From Diorhabda sublineata (Eukaryota; Arthropoda; Insecta; Coleoptera; Chrysomelidae): DNA of 64,000 nt. The stretch spans positions 28,208,086-28,272,085 of the forward strand of contig NC_079475.1 in the NCBI RefSeq assembly GCF_026230105.1, written 5' to 3'. How positions within the stretch are numbered: the first letter of the stretch is position 1; each line of letters opens with the position of its first letter. The notes under the pieces were generated by a model, which was not told the DNA's origin, searched no databases, and saw nothing but the letters and a program-made list of their open reading frames with translations. Positions 12,531 through 24,326 of this stretch are shown piece after piece. Position numbers and translations under genes: made by a program.

Positions 12531-13690
12531 CAAATAGAATAGTTTGCGTACATTTACTGCTTCTATGTCACTCGTGAAATAGTTTGTGGCTTAGCTATAG
12601 AGGATATGATGAGTTAGTAAGATAGCTAAATATATTTTGTTTTGTGGACGATGAACTGTGTTCAGTACTTACGATATTTGACACTTTTAAAATCACCCAA
12701 CACTTTCCATAAACTCGATACATGTGACTTATAAAATGAAACCTTTGTTTGAAATTTGTATTAACCATGGAAAAAGACAAGGCAGTAAACGCGCATAAGT
12801 GAGCTTAAAGGCGCGTTCAAGAGAAGCCTGTAGTGTGGTAAAGGGTATCAACGCCTCCCTCCTTCTCCTTCGAAGACATAGTCGGTTGGTTAAAATATAA
12901 AATCGTAAAAATAATAATAGATTTATTGTGAATAAAAATAATATTGATCATTCATTACATTTATTATATAAATGAAAACATGTTTTATATTCAATATATT
13001 AAACAAATGTTTCGAATTTTATAGTCCCTTGAAAAGAAATGGGTTTATTATATGAGTGTTTCTTTGTTTTCTTGAAATTGATTTACTTCGCAATAAATTT
13101 AATGTGATAGTATATATTTTGTAGAAACAGCTCTTATTATTTGTCTCCCAGAAGTTATCCAATTGTTGAAATCGCAAACTACAAAAATATCATCACCTAC
13201 AAAAGTTTTTAGTCCGATATAGTGTTTTTATATTTGTTCTCCACATAGGCTTAAGTGATATTTTAATAATACTTATAGAGGGTTAAATCAAATTAGCATC
13301 ATCCTTAATTAATATTAAAATATAGGTTGAGTTGGTTTAAGTTGGAAAAAAGTTATTAGTGCACTGATGATAAAGGTGAGTTTTAAAATTTTTTTTACTA
13401 CAAAACCTCATACAAATTGGTGAAATCGGATAATTCAAATATAACAATCATATAAATCTAAAGTGTAAATATTTAATACTTCTACAAGCTATTGAATAGA
13501 ATGTATGTACAAGCTTAATATTTGAAAGTTTGTTTTAAAATTCCATATATGTCCTCTCAGCATCAGCCCTCAGAAGTTTATTACGGTAAGAATCACTTTT
13601 GTAATCTCATAATACAGACTACGCTTGTATTTTAAGGATAAACGTATTATTATCAAACATTTTCATTCTGTTTACTAACAACTCGACTCG
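12531..13690. other. Intergenic sequence
   Basis: Nothing recognised. A GC-richer patch at 12780-12890 has no coding potential that I can support. Confidence 0.45.
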
Positions 13691-13694
13691 AAGT

Positions 13695-13775
13695 AGTGTT
13701 CGCATGTAGCTGTTGCACTAGTGGTCAGTGCACTGATTCCACAACTTATAACGACAGAAGTTGAATTATGGTCGA
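13695..13775 (+). repeat. tRNA-like sequence (possible SINE head)
   Basis: The segment AGTGGTCAGTGCACTGATTC resembles the A-box and D-arm-to-anticodon portion of tRNAs (compare the AGTGGTTAGTGCACTG pattern of several tRNAs). A weak B-box-like AAGTTGAATTATGG follows at about 13757. It is too degenerate for a functional tRNA. A tRNA-derived SINE or pseudogene is possible. Confidence 0.3.
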
Positions 13776-14346
13776 AAAAACGTCCGTGAGAAATGCATCA
13801 CGTATTTTAAATTCCTCCTAGAAGGAACTTCCACCTAGCTAGTCAACAACTAGTCACTTTTTGTGGATGACCTTAATGTTCATTCATTAATGTTCAAAAG
13901 TTTCTTACTAAATAAGAAAGCTTGACTACTCGTGGATTATTGTGGCCTCATACCAAGGCAAAATATATGATTGCTATTGATATTTCGATTTTCTTAAGAT
14001 TTAAGCAATTCGAGTGAAATTTATATTTCTATTCTGTACATTTTCAATTCAACTAGAAATAATTCAATTAATAGCTATTAAATACTTTTTTAACAAGTAA
14101 AATTATTTTTTCTAATTAACACAGATTTTTATATTTTCAATTTGATATTCATAATATAGATTGATCTATTTATTAATATAATAACGCAAATTGTCAATGT
14201 CAAGTCATATTCTGATAAAGATCGAAATAGGTCGAAACTTCAAATTTTTATCTTTCATTTTAAAGTGATTTTATATCAAAAGACAATCACGAAAAATATA
14301 TAAAAATGTCTAAGAAGTGAAAAATTAAAGAAATTGTGGTTACATT
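13776..14346. other. AT-rich intergenic sequence
   Basis: Nothing recognised. Confidence 0.5.
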
Positions 14347-14688
14347 GTACCGGATGTCCCCATTAAGAATGGCTCTCGGCCATATCTCTGGAACCGTTTA
14401 TAGTACAGCTTCGGGGAAAAAAATTGTAAAATCAAATATTAGCTGAATTTTTTGAAGAGTACGATAATCATAGTTTAAATGCATCTTAATTGGACAAAAT
14501 TTGTAAATTATTTATTTTATAATTTTTGGTCTTTAATTACGCCCTCTGGCGGTGGACCGACAACTTTGTAAATAATTTCCAGGTTTTTCTTGAGGTCACT
14601 TTTTTGATAAATGTTTTTTTCCCGAAGCTGTACTATAAACGGTTCCAGAGATATGGTCAAGAGTCATTCTCATTGGGACACCCGGTAC
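14347..14688. mobile_element. 342-bp inverted-repeat element (MITE), copy 1
   Basis: Terminal inverted repeats of about 76 bases (14347-14422 and 14612-14688) begin GTACCGGRTGTCCC and share TCTGGAACCGTTTATAGTAC and CAGCTTCGGG. The unique middle contains CATAGTTTAAATGCATCTTA and GCGGTGGACC. A second, degraded copy lies at 54375-54571, which confirms that this is a mobile repeat family. It codes for nothing. The superfamily is not assigned. Confidence 0.88.
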
Positions 14689-16534
14689 ATCGTGCTAGAT
14701 CTGGATATTTCCGAAAGGCATAATATCTATATATCTATCTTCTTCTTAAATCACTTCACCTTATACTCATTTTTACTTGTGGAATTAAAGATATCGTAGG
14801 GGAATCAGGTTTATATGTGTACACAAAATGTTGTTATTCCATATCTTCAAGGACAGTTTAAATCTCATTTTGCAATTGAAGAATGCGCATCAACATACAG
14901 AAACTGTATACATTTTTTGAAAGTAGGAACCATAATATTGATAATTTCAATCAATTTATACAACTAAATTCTGTGGGATACTCTAAATGAATTTTTCATG
15001 CCACTTTACTATAACCAATGCCCTGAACATGAGAGTATCTTGGATAAAATTTATTCTAACGAAAGTAATTACGAAAGTATAGAATCGGTTGATGATAATA
15101 TCTTAAACAAATACTTTAGCCCAAAATATGAATAGATTACATTAAAAAGTACAAGAAAATATATTACGAGAACAAAGCAGCTAATGTCAATGATATTGAG
15201 TAGAGTATTATTGGAAGACATAGACGGACTTTGAGGAAAAATAAATCTGGAATAGATCCAGATTTGCAGGTGTATTAGATACTCTCATAAATGATTATCG
15301 ATAAGTTAAACTAACATTATGGATAGAAGTGACGATCATGTACTGTCAAATACTATTTTTTGGATGATAAATACATAACATTATATTGAACATACAAATA
15401 AGGTATCTAAATAAAAAAACTTCCAATAAGTCAAATTTATTACAGTGACAAAATACCTTTGTTCTACAACTACTCACTCCACTAAGATTTGGAACACTCA
15501 ATTCTTTAGTAACTAAGTGTTTGGACTTTTAATGATTTTCTAGTAGGTACATTTTCTTTAGCAAATGAAGATAATCAGGTATTTTTATTGGTTGCTAATA
15601 TCCTAGAAATTCAACAATCATAAATTTGAGATGCACACGTTTTTTAAATTATTGAAAGAAAACTGAATAGCATTGTATATTTAGTTATTTTTTCTTCACT
15701 TTTGATTATATTGAAAATAATGAGGATATAATAGTTTAGTTTAAATAGTATCAAAATATTGATGACAATCTATTTTTAAGCATATGAAGTAACCGACAAA
15801 ATTTGTTTTTCAAAATAAAATATATCTTTTATATCTTCTGAAATATCCATTAATTTCAGTTACGAGATGCTATAACTTAAGGTATATCTTGATTCAAAAG
15901 CGCTTATGAAACAATCTGCTTTTTAAAGTAACTCTCAATTAATCGATTAACAGTGAACGTTTGAATTATGGAATAATAAAATGGGTGTTCGTTGAATTTT
16001 GAAATAGTGTTTCAAATTATATGTATATAAAAGCAAGTTTTTAAATTTTCGGTTTCAACGGAAACGATCATTACGAATATGGCGGTATATTGACGTCAGG
16101 ACATAATAAGCCCTTATACAGTTTGTTTTGTTGATAAATTTTGCATCAGAATTTATAACTGGTTTATAGTGCTCAAATGTACTAATACGCCATAGAAACT
16201 CCAGAAAAGTTATTTATTCACTTGGCTACTGCAATAGAAGAACGAAAAGTTTGATTACCAAATTTCTAAATCAGTTGTCGATTATAATGTTTTATTTCTT
16301 AGTTTCTGTATTACAATATAAAATTTACACTTGCCTTATTACTAGCAACCTCAAAGTAATAAGTGATCATTAAATAAAAGTCAGATGAATACCTCAGAAG
16401 AAATTTCAAGCGCCACTTCTTCTTGTCCTATATCTCCGTATTTATTAATAGGTTGTTGGAACTATGCAGAAGCTGATTACCCTTGCTCTGTAGCTTTCTA
16501 CCACACTGAGAGGTTAGCTAATCAGTAATTTTAT
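14689..16534. other. AT-rich intergenic sequence
   Basis: No gene is supported. A plus-strand acidic frame around 15000-15135, reading CPEHESILDKIYSNESNYES, is about 50 codons long. It has no recognised family. Confidence 0.45.
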
Positions 16535-16685
16535 ATATCGCATACTAAGAACGAGAGGGTTACAACTCATGATTTGCGGGAAATTAAGGTTGAAAGTTTG
16601 GTATATTATAAAGAGCTAGAAAGTGACGAATTTGTGATTGTTACCCCCTGAAATTTTTTGTGTGCAACAATAATCCTTCCTTTTA

Positions 16686-16714
16686 TTTATTTTTTTTATT
16701 TAAAATTAACGTGC
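16686..16714 (-). repeat. LINE 3'-tail fragment
   Basis: TTTATTTAAAATTAACGTGC followed by TCGG matches the 3' end of the LINE fragment at 17329-17357 over about 27 bases, including the T-rich (poly-A on the minus strand) end. The sequences diverge beyond TCGG. It is either a very short 5'-truncated insertion or a SINE that borrows the same LINE tail. Confidence 0.5.
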
Positions 16715-17328
16715 TCGGCAGCAATAACAACAGTAGATTGTTTTAACAGAATAGATATCTTCCAATCATAGAGTCCAGTATACATATTATCGTTCATGAT
16801 GTATTGGTAGAAGAACAGGCATTATGATTCTTATTGAAATCGAACTGATTTTATGATTCATTTGATGTAGTCACATACTCAAAAAATGTTTTCTGGTTAT
16901 GACTATATACTATAGGTTCAGTCTATATTGATTAAATAATATGAGGATTTGCATCTTAATAATTTAACATACACTGAACCAAATACAATCGTTGAGAAAA
17001 TTTCTAGGTACTCAATTTTATTGGACAAGCTCAAGACTGATTTGCTTGCTCCAGTCATTATATTGATGATTAACGACAAATGCTTGATATAGAACTTCTC
17101 ACGCCCAATATATTAGCTCGAATGTCACTACTTTTAGGTTTAAAAATTCCCAATATATCGTAAGCAAATATAATAAATGATATGCAAAAACGATTCAAGT
17201 GTAACATTAGAAAAAAATGTGGACATTGGTTTGTTTGTTATGAAGTGTTTCTAAATTACCTACAGATAGTTCAATATTACGTTGAAGTTACAAGGTCGCT
17301 GACGAAATTTATCACGGAATTGAATATT

Positions 17329-18050
17329 TTTTTTTTATTTAAAATTAACGTGCTCGGCTACTATGGCCACTTGCACGGGAGCGGTTACAATACATTAAAT
17401 ATGAAATGGTTCATTGATACAAGTATACAATATGAATACACAGTAACACAATTGTTCTATAGTTGGTGGTACAGCTGTACATCTTTGAGAAACTGAAGTA
17501 GAGAGGTAATTTGTTCCGAGTTGTTAAGGACTTCATTGTAGTTCTGGCTAAGCCGAAACTGTTGTCTTTCGACGGTATATTTGCGACACTCGGTCAAAAT
17601 ATGCTTCATGGTTAGGTACGAGTTGCAGCTGGAGCAAAATGGTCTGGCAGTAGTAGTCATAAGATATCCATGAGTAAGTCTTGAATGGCCAATTCTTACT
17701 CTTCTAATCGCAGTTAAGTCTTGCCTTGAGAGACCAGCGAAGATAATAGGTTGGTTACCAATTGAACGCTGTATTTGACGTAGGGATGTGTTAATAGTGT
17801 CCCAATGGTGCTGCCATGTAACTCTGGATTTTCTTTTGAACTGTGATTTTAAATCCTTTCCAATAATTACATTGTCGGTGACGGTATATGTAGCTGCAAT
17901 TTTTGCCTGTTTGTCTGCTAGTTCGTTGCCTTCGATGCCAATGTGGGAAGGTATCCAAATTAAAGTAACTGCTATTCCTTGGGATGAGATAAGCTGGTAG
18001 GAGTCTTCCTTTTATTAATTCATTACATTTCGCCATTTATTTAAGCTCCG
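17329..18050 (-). mobile_element. 5'-truncated LINE (RNase H and zinc-finger end of ORF2)
   Basis: An uninterrupted minus-strand frame from 18011 to 17457 (185 codons with stop) encodes the C-terminal end of a jockey-superfamily ORF2. First comes the last RNase H motif, WIPSHIGIEGNELADKQAK, at about 17950-17894. A linker follows, then a CCHC motif, CSSCNSYLTMKHILTEC, at about 17640-17585. It ends in a 3' UTR of about 125 bases that runs into a poly-A end (T-rich at 17326-17336). The catalytic RT domain is missing through 5' truncation near 18050, the usual outcome of abortive target-primed reverse transcription. The intact frame suggests a fairly recent insertion into the older transposon around it. 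Confidence 0.88.
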
Positions 18051-18539
18051 AATATTATTTAAAAAATTTGTATAAATAATATTTGGACTTGTGACGATGC
18101 AACTCCATTTTTTGTTTGAGTTATTAACATTTCATAAATACAAATTCATGTAAAGATTTCTTTAAATCAGTATTGAGTCTCCAAATTCTGTACTTCTTAA
18201 ATATAGTTGAATGTAGAAGGAGTTTAAAAAAATGTATTTAAGTAAAAATGTTTTCTTGAAAAATATAAGTTATAATTATATATAATATATAAAAAAAGCA
18301 ATCTAAATAATATTGAAAAAAGTTGGAAGGTTTATAAAACTCAGCACCTAATATCACATTTTGTTTTCTTAGGATCACTTGATCGCATTAATTATAATTT
18401 ATTGGAAACTGCGTGCTTAATACAAATTATTCTTAGTTATACATCGTGTAATATTATTAAAAAAAATCCAACAATAAAATAATCTATATCACATTTTAGG
18501 AACATCTGATTGTAATACAAATAAATAAAATAAAAGTGT

Positions 18540-19880
18540 TATAAAAAATTAACAAAATAGTTTTTGTCGGTGTCTTGAATTAATTTAAGTTCGAGCTTCG
18601 AATTCAAAACTTTAAAATCATTGAAATATAATTCATTGACTACGTACTGTGGTGGAGTTCTAATTAGCTGTATATATTGTTGAGGTACAATTGTCAGAGT
18701 AAAATATAAAGTCGTTGTTGTCTCCCTGATACTCTGCAACTTTTTTCTCGATGAATTTAAATATACAAGTAGCAATTTCTATTGCACCTTTTCCGTCATC
18801 GCCTTCATGCCAAACATAAGATGTCCCTTGTTTTGTTTTGTACTCGTACACACTCAAATTGTAAGTCGATAATTTGCTATTCTAGTAGAAAATAGAACAT
18901 TCTCCTTTTGGGGTTGGAATTCCTTTTTGTAGATCGTATGCGCAAACATTCACGTTCGTGCCGGTGTTCACTTTGTCATTTTCTTTATCTATTCGTGCAA
19001 GGGTCTTTTCATTTTGGTGCGTTAGGTATTCTTCTTTCATAGATGTCTGTTCGTTGTTGGAGGAGTTCCCATAACAAACGCAACACTCGCACATATCTTT
19101 TTTCGGTACGAAGAAGGAAATAGTGAATTCGTAGTTAAAACTATTTGAAAACGTACGAAATTTCCCGAATACCCAGGGTCAATCTTTTGATGACTATTAT
19201 GTTTCCCTCGATGTTCATTGTCCATGAATCCTTCTTTGTGCTTTTTGAATGTTGTTCTTATTATTCGCGTATTTATGTCTGAGGTAGGCATAAAAAATGC
19301 TTTTCAAACCCTTATACGATTTCCATTTTTACGAAGTCAAATGCGTGGTTCAGGATTCGGTTACTTTTACCATATTTGTATTGCGGGTTAATATATGTGC
19401 TATGTCGCACAATATACTCACGCTGTTTCGCAATATCCCCCAATGCCCAATATTTAGAAAAAAATTGTTGCCGGTCTTCACTGAATTTTGTAATGCATTT
19501 CTGAACACATTTATTGGGCTTTCAAAGGTTCGTAATTTGCTTCCCAGGCACAATTTTCTTTGTTATTAAAGAAAAATACTTTTTTCCTGTGTTTTTGAAC
19601 TTTTCAGCTATCACCGCTTTCCACTCTGTAGGGTTAGCACTCTTCTTTCTTCCCTTAGTATTAGTTCCATCAATTTTCTTGGAGATATCTTCAGCTTTTA
19701 TTTATTCTGGGTTTCTTTCATCTGAGTCACTGTCTTCTATGAAATTAATAATTTGCTCTGTGCTAGGGGATATCGTGTTTTCATTTGGGTTCTTAGCCGG
19801 TACCTGAAGTAATTGCATTTTTAGAAGTTCTATTTTCTTGTTTTATTTATTTTCTTGTTTAAGCATCGATAGAATTTTCG
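18540..19880 (-). pseudogene. Broken transposase-like gene of the 4.2-kb element
   Basis: The minus strand reads, in order but in several frames, an N-terminal acidic part ending EDSDSDERNPE (about 19720). Next is KGRKKSANPTEWKAVIAEKF (about 19660-19600), then NGNRIRV near 19310, then TFKKHKEGFMDNEHRGKHN (about 19250-19195). The LTHQNEKTLARIDKENDK and CAYDLQKGIPTPKGECS segments follow (19030-18900). The last part has YVWHEGDDGKGAIEIATCIF and DFIFYSDNC (18820-18690). The final segments look like an RNase H-fold nuclease core with conserved acidic residues. This order matches a large family of uncharacterised proteins that I recall as repetitive in insect genomes. Stops and frameshifts make it a pseudogene. 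It lies inside the TIR pair and is probably the element's own transposase. Confidence 0.6.
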
Positions 19881-20189
19881 ATGCTCTGCTGCTTGCAAAC
19901 ATTGTAATTTGCTGGTCGATTTAGAACAAGGGTTAGTAGAGGCAACATTAGTGAATTTCTGTAATGTTTGAACTCGAGCCTATTAAAAGTGTGATTCCAT
20001 TGTTTCTGAATATTTACATTATTTCCTAAATATTTCAAACAAAACCAATTTTCGTTTTATATATCATTTTGAAATACTTAATGTAATTATGAAATTTTAT
20101 GTTTGGAAAGTTTGGCTTTCAAGAGCAAAATGATTAAATTATCAAAACTGAGACAGAAGACAGACTGAAATAGCAAAGTTACATAAAAG

Positions 20190-20530
20190 AAAAAACACGA
20201 TAAAAATTGTCACAACGTAAAAAATGTCATTGTTTCATGTGAATAATTTATAAAGCTCAGTCACAATGCAAAAAGGAACATAGCCGTAGAATCCAATTTA
20301 AAAAGCTTAAGACACATGTTGAAATGTGACGTTGCTTCATACTCTAAACTAAAAATGCAAAGTCACAATTCAAATAGTGCTAAAAAATATGTTAGTAAGG
20401 TGACAACAGCTCAAATAAAAAATAGAACAGCAACGTCACAATTAAAAAAGTGACATTGCATCATGCATGAAAATCGAAAAGAAAAGTCACTTCTCAAAAA
20501 GTGACAACAAATTTCGTACCACTCTCCTCA
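20190..20530. repeat. Subterminal GTCAC/GTGAC repeat region
   Basis: Multiple short inverted units of the form GTCACAAT...AAAAAGTGAC occur across this stretch (for example near 20260, 20320, 20355, 20400, 20435, 20450, 20490 and 20505). They sit just inside the right TIR of the 4.2-kb element. Clusters like this are often binding sites for the element's transposase. Confidence 0.5.
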
Positions 20531-20752
20531 AAAACGCAGTTGATACTGACATGGAGTTGTGCTTATGATTCGCTATCTCCACTATTTCGCTTCTAATGCA
20601 GAGACACATGCGCTCTCACTCGGCGTATACGAACACTAGAAAACTGACGTTGCTACAGAAATGTTCAGCTATAAGAGATGAATCTACTCATAACAATAAC
20701 TCAAGAATCGATTTTTTTGAGTTGTGACCCTCTCGTTCTCAGTGTGCGATAT

Positions 20753-21535
20753 GGAATGAGCAGTACAGCACACCAAACATTATTTGTGGTAGTACTTTCG
20801 AGTCGAGAAAAATTATAAGTTTTTGAAAATTAGAAGCAACTAAAGTTCCTGCATCAGTTTCATCATAAGCTATATCTTTCTTCTTTTACTGAAGGCTTCT
20901 TGATGCAAGAAATCTCTTGATCAAAAGCCAAGAATATTTTTATTCATCGCATTTTTGGAAACCTTCCATTAAAGAAGCAATAACCATATTTATCGATCTT
21001 TTTCCAGGTTCACAAATATTTTCTCTGGTATTTCATTATTGTTTTTGAAAACTCAAATTAGACTCTAAGAAATTTAAATTGAGAATTTTATTTCTTATAA
21101 AAGAGCTATCTGGAGAACAAATCTTGGAGTATCTGGATTTGGGTGGGTTGCAGCTTGGGACTATGAAGATTATCTTCATAAAATGTTTCGTTTAAAAGAT
21201 GATTATATTGAGATTTAAAAGAGGGTAATGGTCCATTTTCTAAAGGCGAGTCGAAAAGTGTCAGTTATTTTTTCTAAAATTATGTGTGACCCATATAGGA
21301 GACCCCAGACTTGAACTACGGGGTTTAGCTTGGACCAACGTTGGTAAATTCGGTCTTGGCAAACCAATAATAGCTCAAGCCTAGTTTTGACACATACCCA
21401 TAATTTCCATGATATCACCTATGTTGGTACATTAGAAGGAATAATTTCTTAGCCTGGATTTGTTAGCAGCATTATGTCCAAATTTTTTTCAGATAATGAT
21501 AACAATGTAAACGTTTGACCTTTCACCTAATAACG
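20753..21535. other. Intergenic sequence
   Basis: No gene is supported. A minus-strand frame at 21215-21418 (67 codons) carries no motif I can assign. Confidence 0.45.
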
Positions 21536-21539
21536 AAAA

Positions 21540-22190
21540 CCAAATCCAATTGTTTTCTCGATATATTTTCAGAAGGAGGGTGAAAAATATCAGAAGATCG
21601 AAGAAGAAGTATAGTTAAAGTCATAGAGAAATTAACCATCGTTTAGCTATGCTGCAATGACGGTCGTACATATGTGGACTGAAGACGGTGAAGAAAGAGG
21701 GTCAACCGAATCATACCACTAAGCATCAAGATAGCATCTTACTCTCATTAATTTTGAGAGGAAGGTGGACGTGGAATCAACGAAATGAATTATTATGTTA
21801 TTAGAGATTGTGCAAGATATCTCACTAGCGAGAAGAATTAATCAAATTTTAAAAACACAAATAGAAACCATTTTCCTAGAACTTTTGTAGAAGTAGAATT
21901 CTATGAATGGTTTTTGATGAAGACCCAAGGGGATAAAAACTTCAAGAAAATATTCCAAGAGTTTGGCATACATGGGTTATTCAATGGATGTAATTCTCAT
22001 TTTTGGTCCAATGAAAATCCACACATCAGTATAGAACACTATTTACTTGGAGTTTCAATGTTTTTTGTACAATAGAATGCGAAAAAATTTGAACTTTGAA
22101 AGTTTATGCTGAAAATTTGAATGGTAAGATATATTACCACATTTTAGAGCTAAGATTTATCAAAATTCTGAAAATAGATTACTATACACT
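21540..22190 (+). mobile_element. Decayed IS630/Tc1-like transposase (middle part)
   Basis: The plus strand reads CNSHFWSNENPH at about 21990, matching the H-Y-W-S-x-x-N-P-H signature of the DDE transposases carried by insect proteins with a DUF4817 helix-turn-helix domain. ENLNGKIYYHILE follows at about 22113, resembling the family's G-N-L-N-G-E-I-Y segment. Upstream frames around 21600-21900 are broken but fit the linker region. The 3' half of a similar transposase is at 53553-53890. Inactive. Confidence 0.55.
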
Positions 22191-22574
22191 ATCAGAAATT
22201 CATATTGATTATTTTTCTCATACCAAAGACGGACCCTAGACTTCATTCTCGGTAATTCAAGTTCACTTTTAATGTTCTTATTTGCACAATGCACATATTG
22301 CTCTCTAGTTTACTTTTTTTATCACTTGCTTTATTTGTACCGTCACTAACGCTTACTTCACTCACTTACAATTTCTTGAGAAAATTATTATTTGGTTATT
22401 TTTTACTGCTTTCTTTATCTCTGCATCATCAACATCAACATCAGCCTCAGGTATTCGGTTCCATTTTGATTTAGATGATGAAAATAATTCCATGGGATAA
22501 AGACTCACACGATATTATCAGGGTTGTGGGCAAATATTGTTCCATTACACAGTATGAAAGTAGACCAACAAAAA

Positions 22575-22579
<5 letters not shown>
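22191..22579. other. Intergenic sequence
   Basis: Nothing recognised. A hydrophobic plus-strand frame at 22289-22474 is most likely chance. Confidence 0.45.

Positions 22580-22637
<58 letters not shown>
22580..22637. repeat. (TG)n microsatellite
   Basis: Twenty-nine TG units. Overlapping open frames of Cys-Val repeats are artefacts of the repeat. Confidence 0.97.
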
Positions 22638-22639
<2 letters not shown>

Positions 22640-24022
22640 TCAGCCACAAAATTTGTTCAAAAAGAAAATCAATAATCAGAAACATTTAATTTTATATTGG
22701 GATATTATTATTACAAACTAACTGGATTAGTGAGTCTAAAATAACTTTGTTTTCTAAGCTTAATAAATGCCTTAAATTTATAAGAAAATTAATATTGTTG
22801 TGAGTAATAGTATGTATGAAGTGGCTTGTAATAGTATCTATGAATTGACTTATTTGTGTGACATAATTCTTACAAGAAAAAATTGAGTGATTTTGATCAG
22901 CAGTAGCCATGGCCAATACGGTCACCACATTTAATTCCCCTCGAATATGTACTGGTTCACTACATAAATCATCAATTCGTCTTTAAGGGTACATGTTTTT
23001 TGGATCATTTCATTTTTGATGTTAGGCTGTCACATTACCAAGTAAATCAAAGTCAACAATAATTCCTTCTGGCTATAACACTTGTGGTGTCACAGTATAG
23101 GAATCATATGGAACCTCATTCAAACTGGATTGTGATTCTTTATTCAAACTATTAGATTTTAGAACAAATTTTTTGAGTAAAGGGTGGCAAATATTTTATT
23201 TTATTTATAAATTGAAACTTTTATTTATGAATCATCTTTTTTGTTTTGCAGGTATTATTTTGAATATTTTAGATACATGTTTCAATATTTGCTCATCATT
23301 ATTTCTCTGCTGCAGAGTGTCTATGAGAAGTAGCATCCTAAATATTCAAATATCAGAATTAAGTGATTGTACACGAATAAAAGAAAGGGAGAACAAAAGT
23401 TGGCTATGGAAATATATACCTTCACTTCATATGAGAAACCAACACATCATCATTATATTGGTTTCTCATATTTCAACTAAATTTGTTTGATTCAATATCA
23501 ATGTGAAAATATCAGGTTGTAACTAATGCCTCATTATCTTATAGAACTAATATTCGGGAAATAAGTTTATCGGTTATTTACCTGCTGTTTTATGGATTAA
23601 ATGAAATTTTTTGAAAAATGTTAAAATAAATTTTGTATTTGTCTACAATATTGTTGCATCCGTTTGATTTTTGTTTGATCACCTTGAATGGTTTCCATAT
23701 CGAAAACAAATTGCAGAGTTTCACAGTTCAGTAATCGTTGGAACTAAAATTTGACCACAATATTGTGAATTTTTAAAAATATATATAGTTACTACAAAGC
23801 AACAGAACCATAGATAATTAATTTTTTTTAATGTTTTTAACATCAGTGCAATATATTACTCAAAATAAAATAAAAGTAAGGAGTTTGTAATTACACTTTC
23901 ATTCACAGCTCAATGATTATAAGAATGAATCAACAGAAAATAAAAAAGATAGTGATTGCGTCGTATACCAAATAGAAAACAACTTTCAAATGTTGACAAA
24001 AAACAAGACAGAATATTTTAAT
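22638..24022. other. Intergenic sequence
   Basis: No gene recognised. The 105-codon plus frame at 23173-23490 has no identifiable motif and a composition typical of random AT-rich frames. Confidence 0.45.
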
Positions 24023-24280
24023 ACTTGTATTTCCAACAAAATAACAACAAAATTCCTAAAAGGTGTCAAAATGCGAGTTTCATCGCACTTATACATTTAT
24101 ATCACATATTACAATAAATGCTTTTTGATACATATGTTTCTAATAGTTTCAACAATCAGACTTTTCAAATGAATTGATTTTCTTTTGATAACAAATAAAT
24201 TTTACCATAAAGACAAAAACGAAGCAACAAACATTGTAATAACTGTATTTTCAACAAAGTAACAACAAAAATCCTAAAAT
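24023..24280. repeat. Direct repeat pair of about 37 bp
   Basis: 24023-24061 and 24243-24280 share TTGTATTTYCAACAAARTAA followed by CAACAAAAWTCCTAAAA with a few differences. They sit 220 bases apart, just downstream of the 817-residue gene on its transcribed strand. Probably a local duplication in the 3' flank or 3' UTR. Confidence 0.6.
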
Positions 24281-24326
24281 AAATTGTACAATAATCCATA
24301 GTATTTTTATCACAAATAAAAAGATT

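Larger units (their letters stand above)
16535..20752 (-). mobile_element. 4.2-kb DNA transposon with 35-bp terminal inverted repeats
   Basis: 16535-16569 and 20718-20752 are inverted copies matching at 32 of 35 positions. The shared core is AGAACGAGAGGGT and the outer end is ATATCGCA. Because ATAT is itself palindromic, a 4-bp ATAT target duplication is possible. Inside lies a broken minus-strand transposase-like gene (18540-19880), the GTCAC/GTGAC-rich right subterminal region (20190-20530) and two later LINE-tail insertions (16686-16714, 17329-18050). Four-bp duplications are known for Sola elements, but I do not assign a superfamily. It is non-autonomous as it stands because the gene is broken. 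Confidence 0.75.

Noticed and set aside
21215..21418. Minus-strand 67-codon frame as a LINE RT tail
   Set aside because: Residue order did not match any RT or transposase motif well enough to support a call.
22475..22721. Cys-Val repeat frames
   Set aside because: Artefacts of the TG microsatellite. No coding character outside it.
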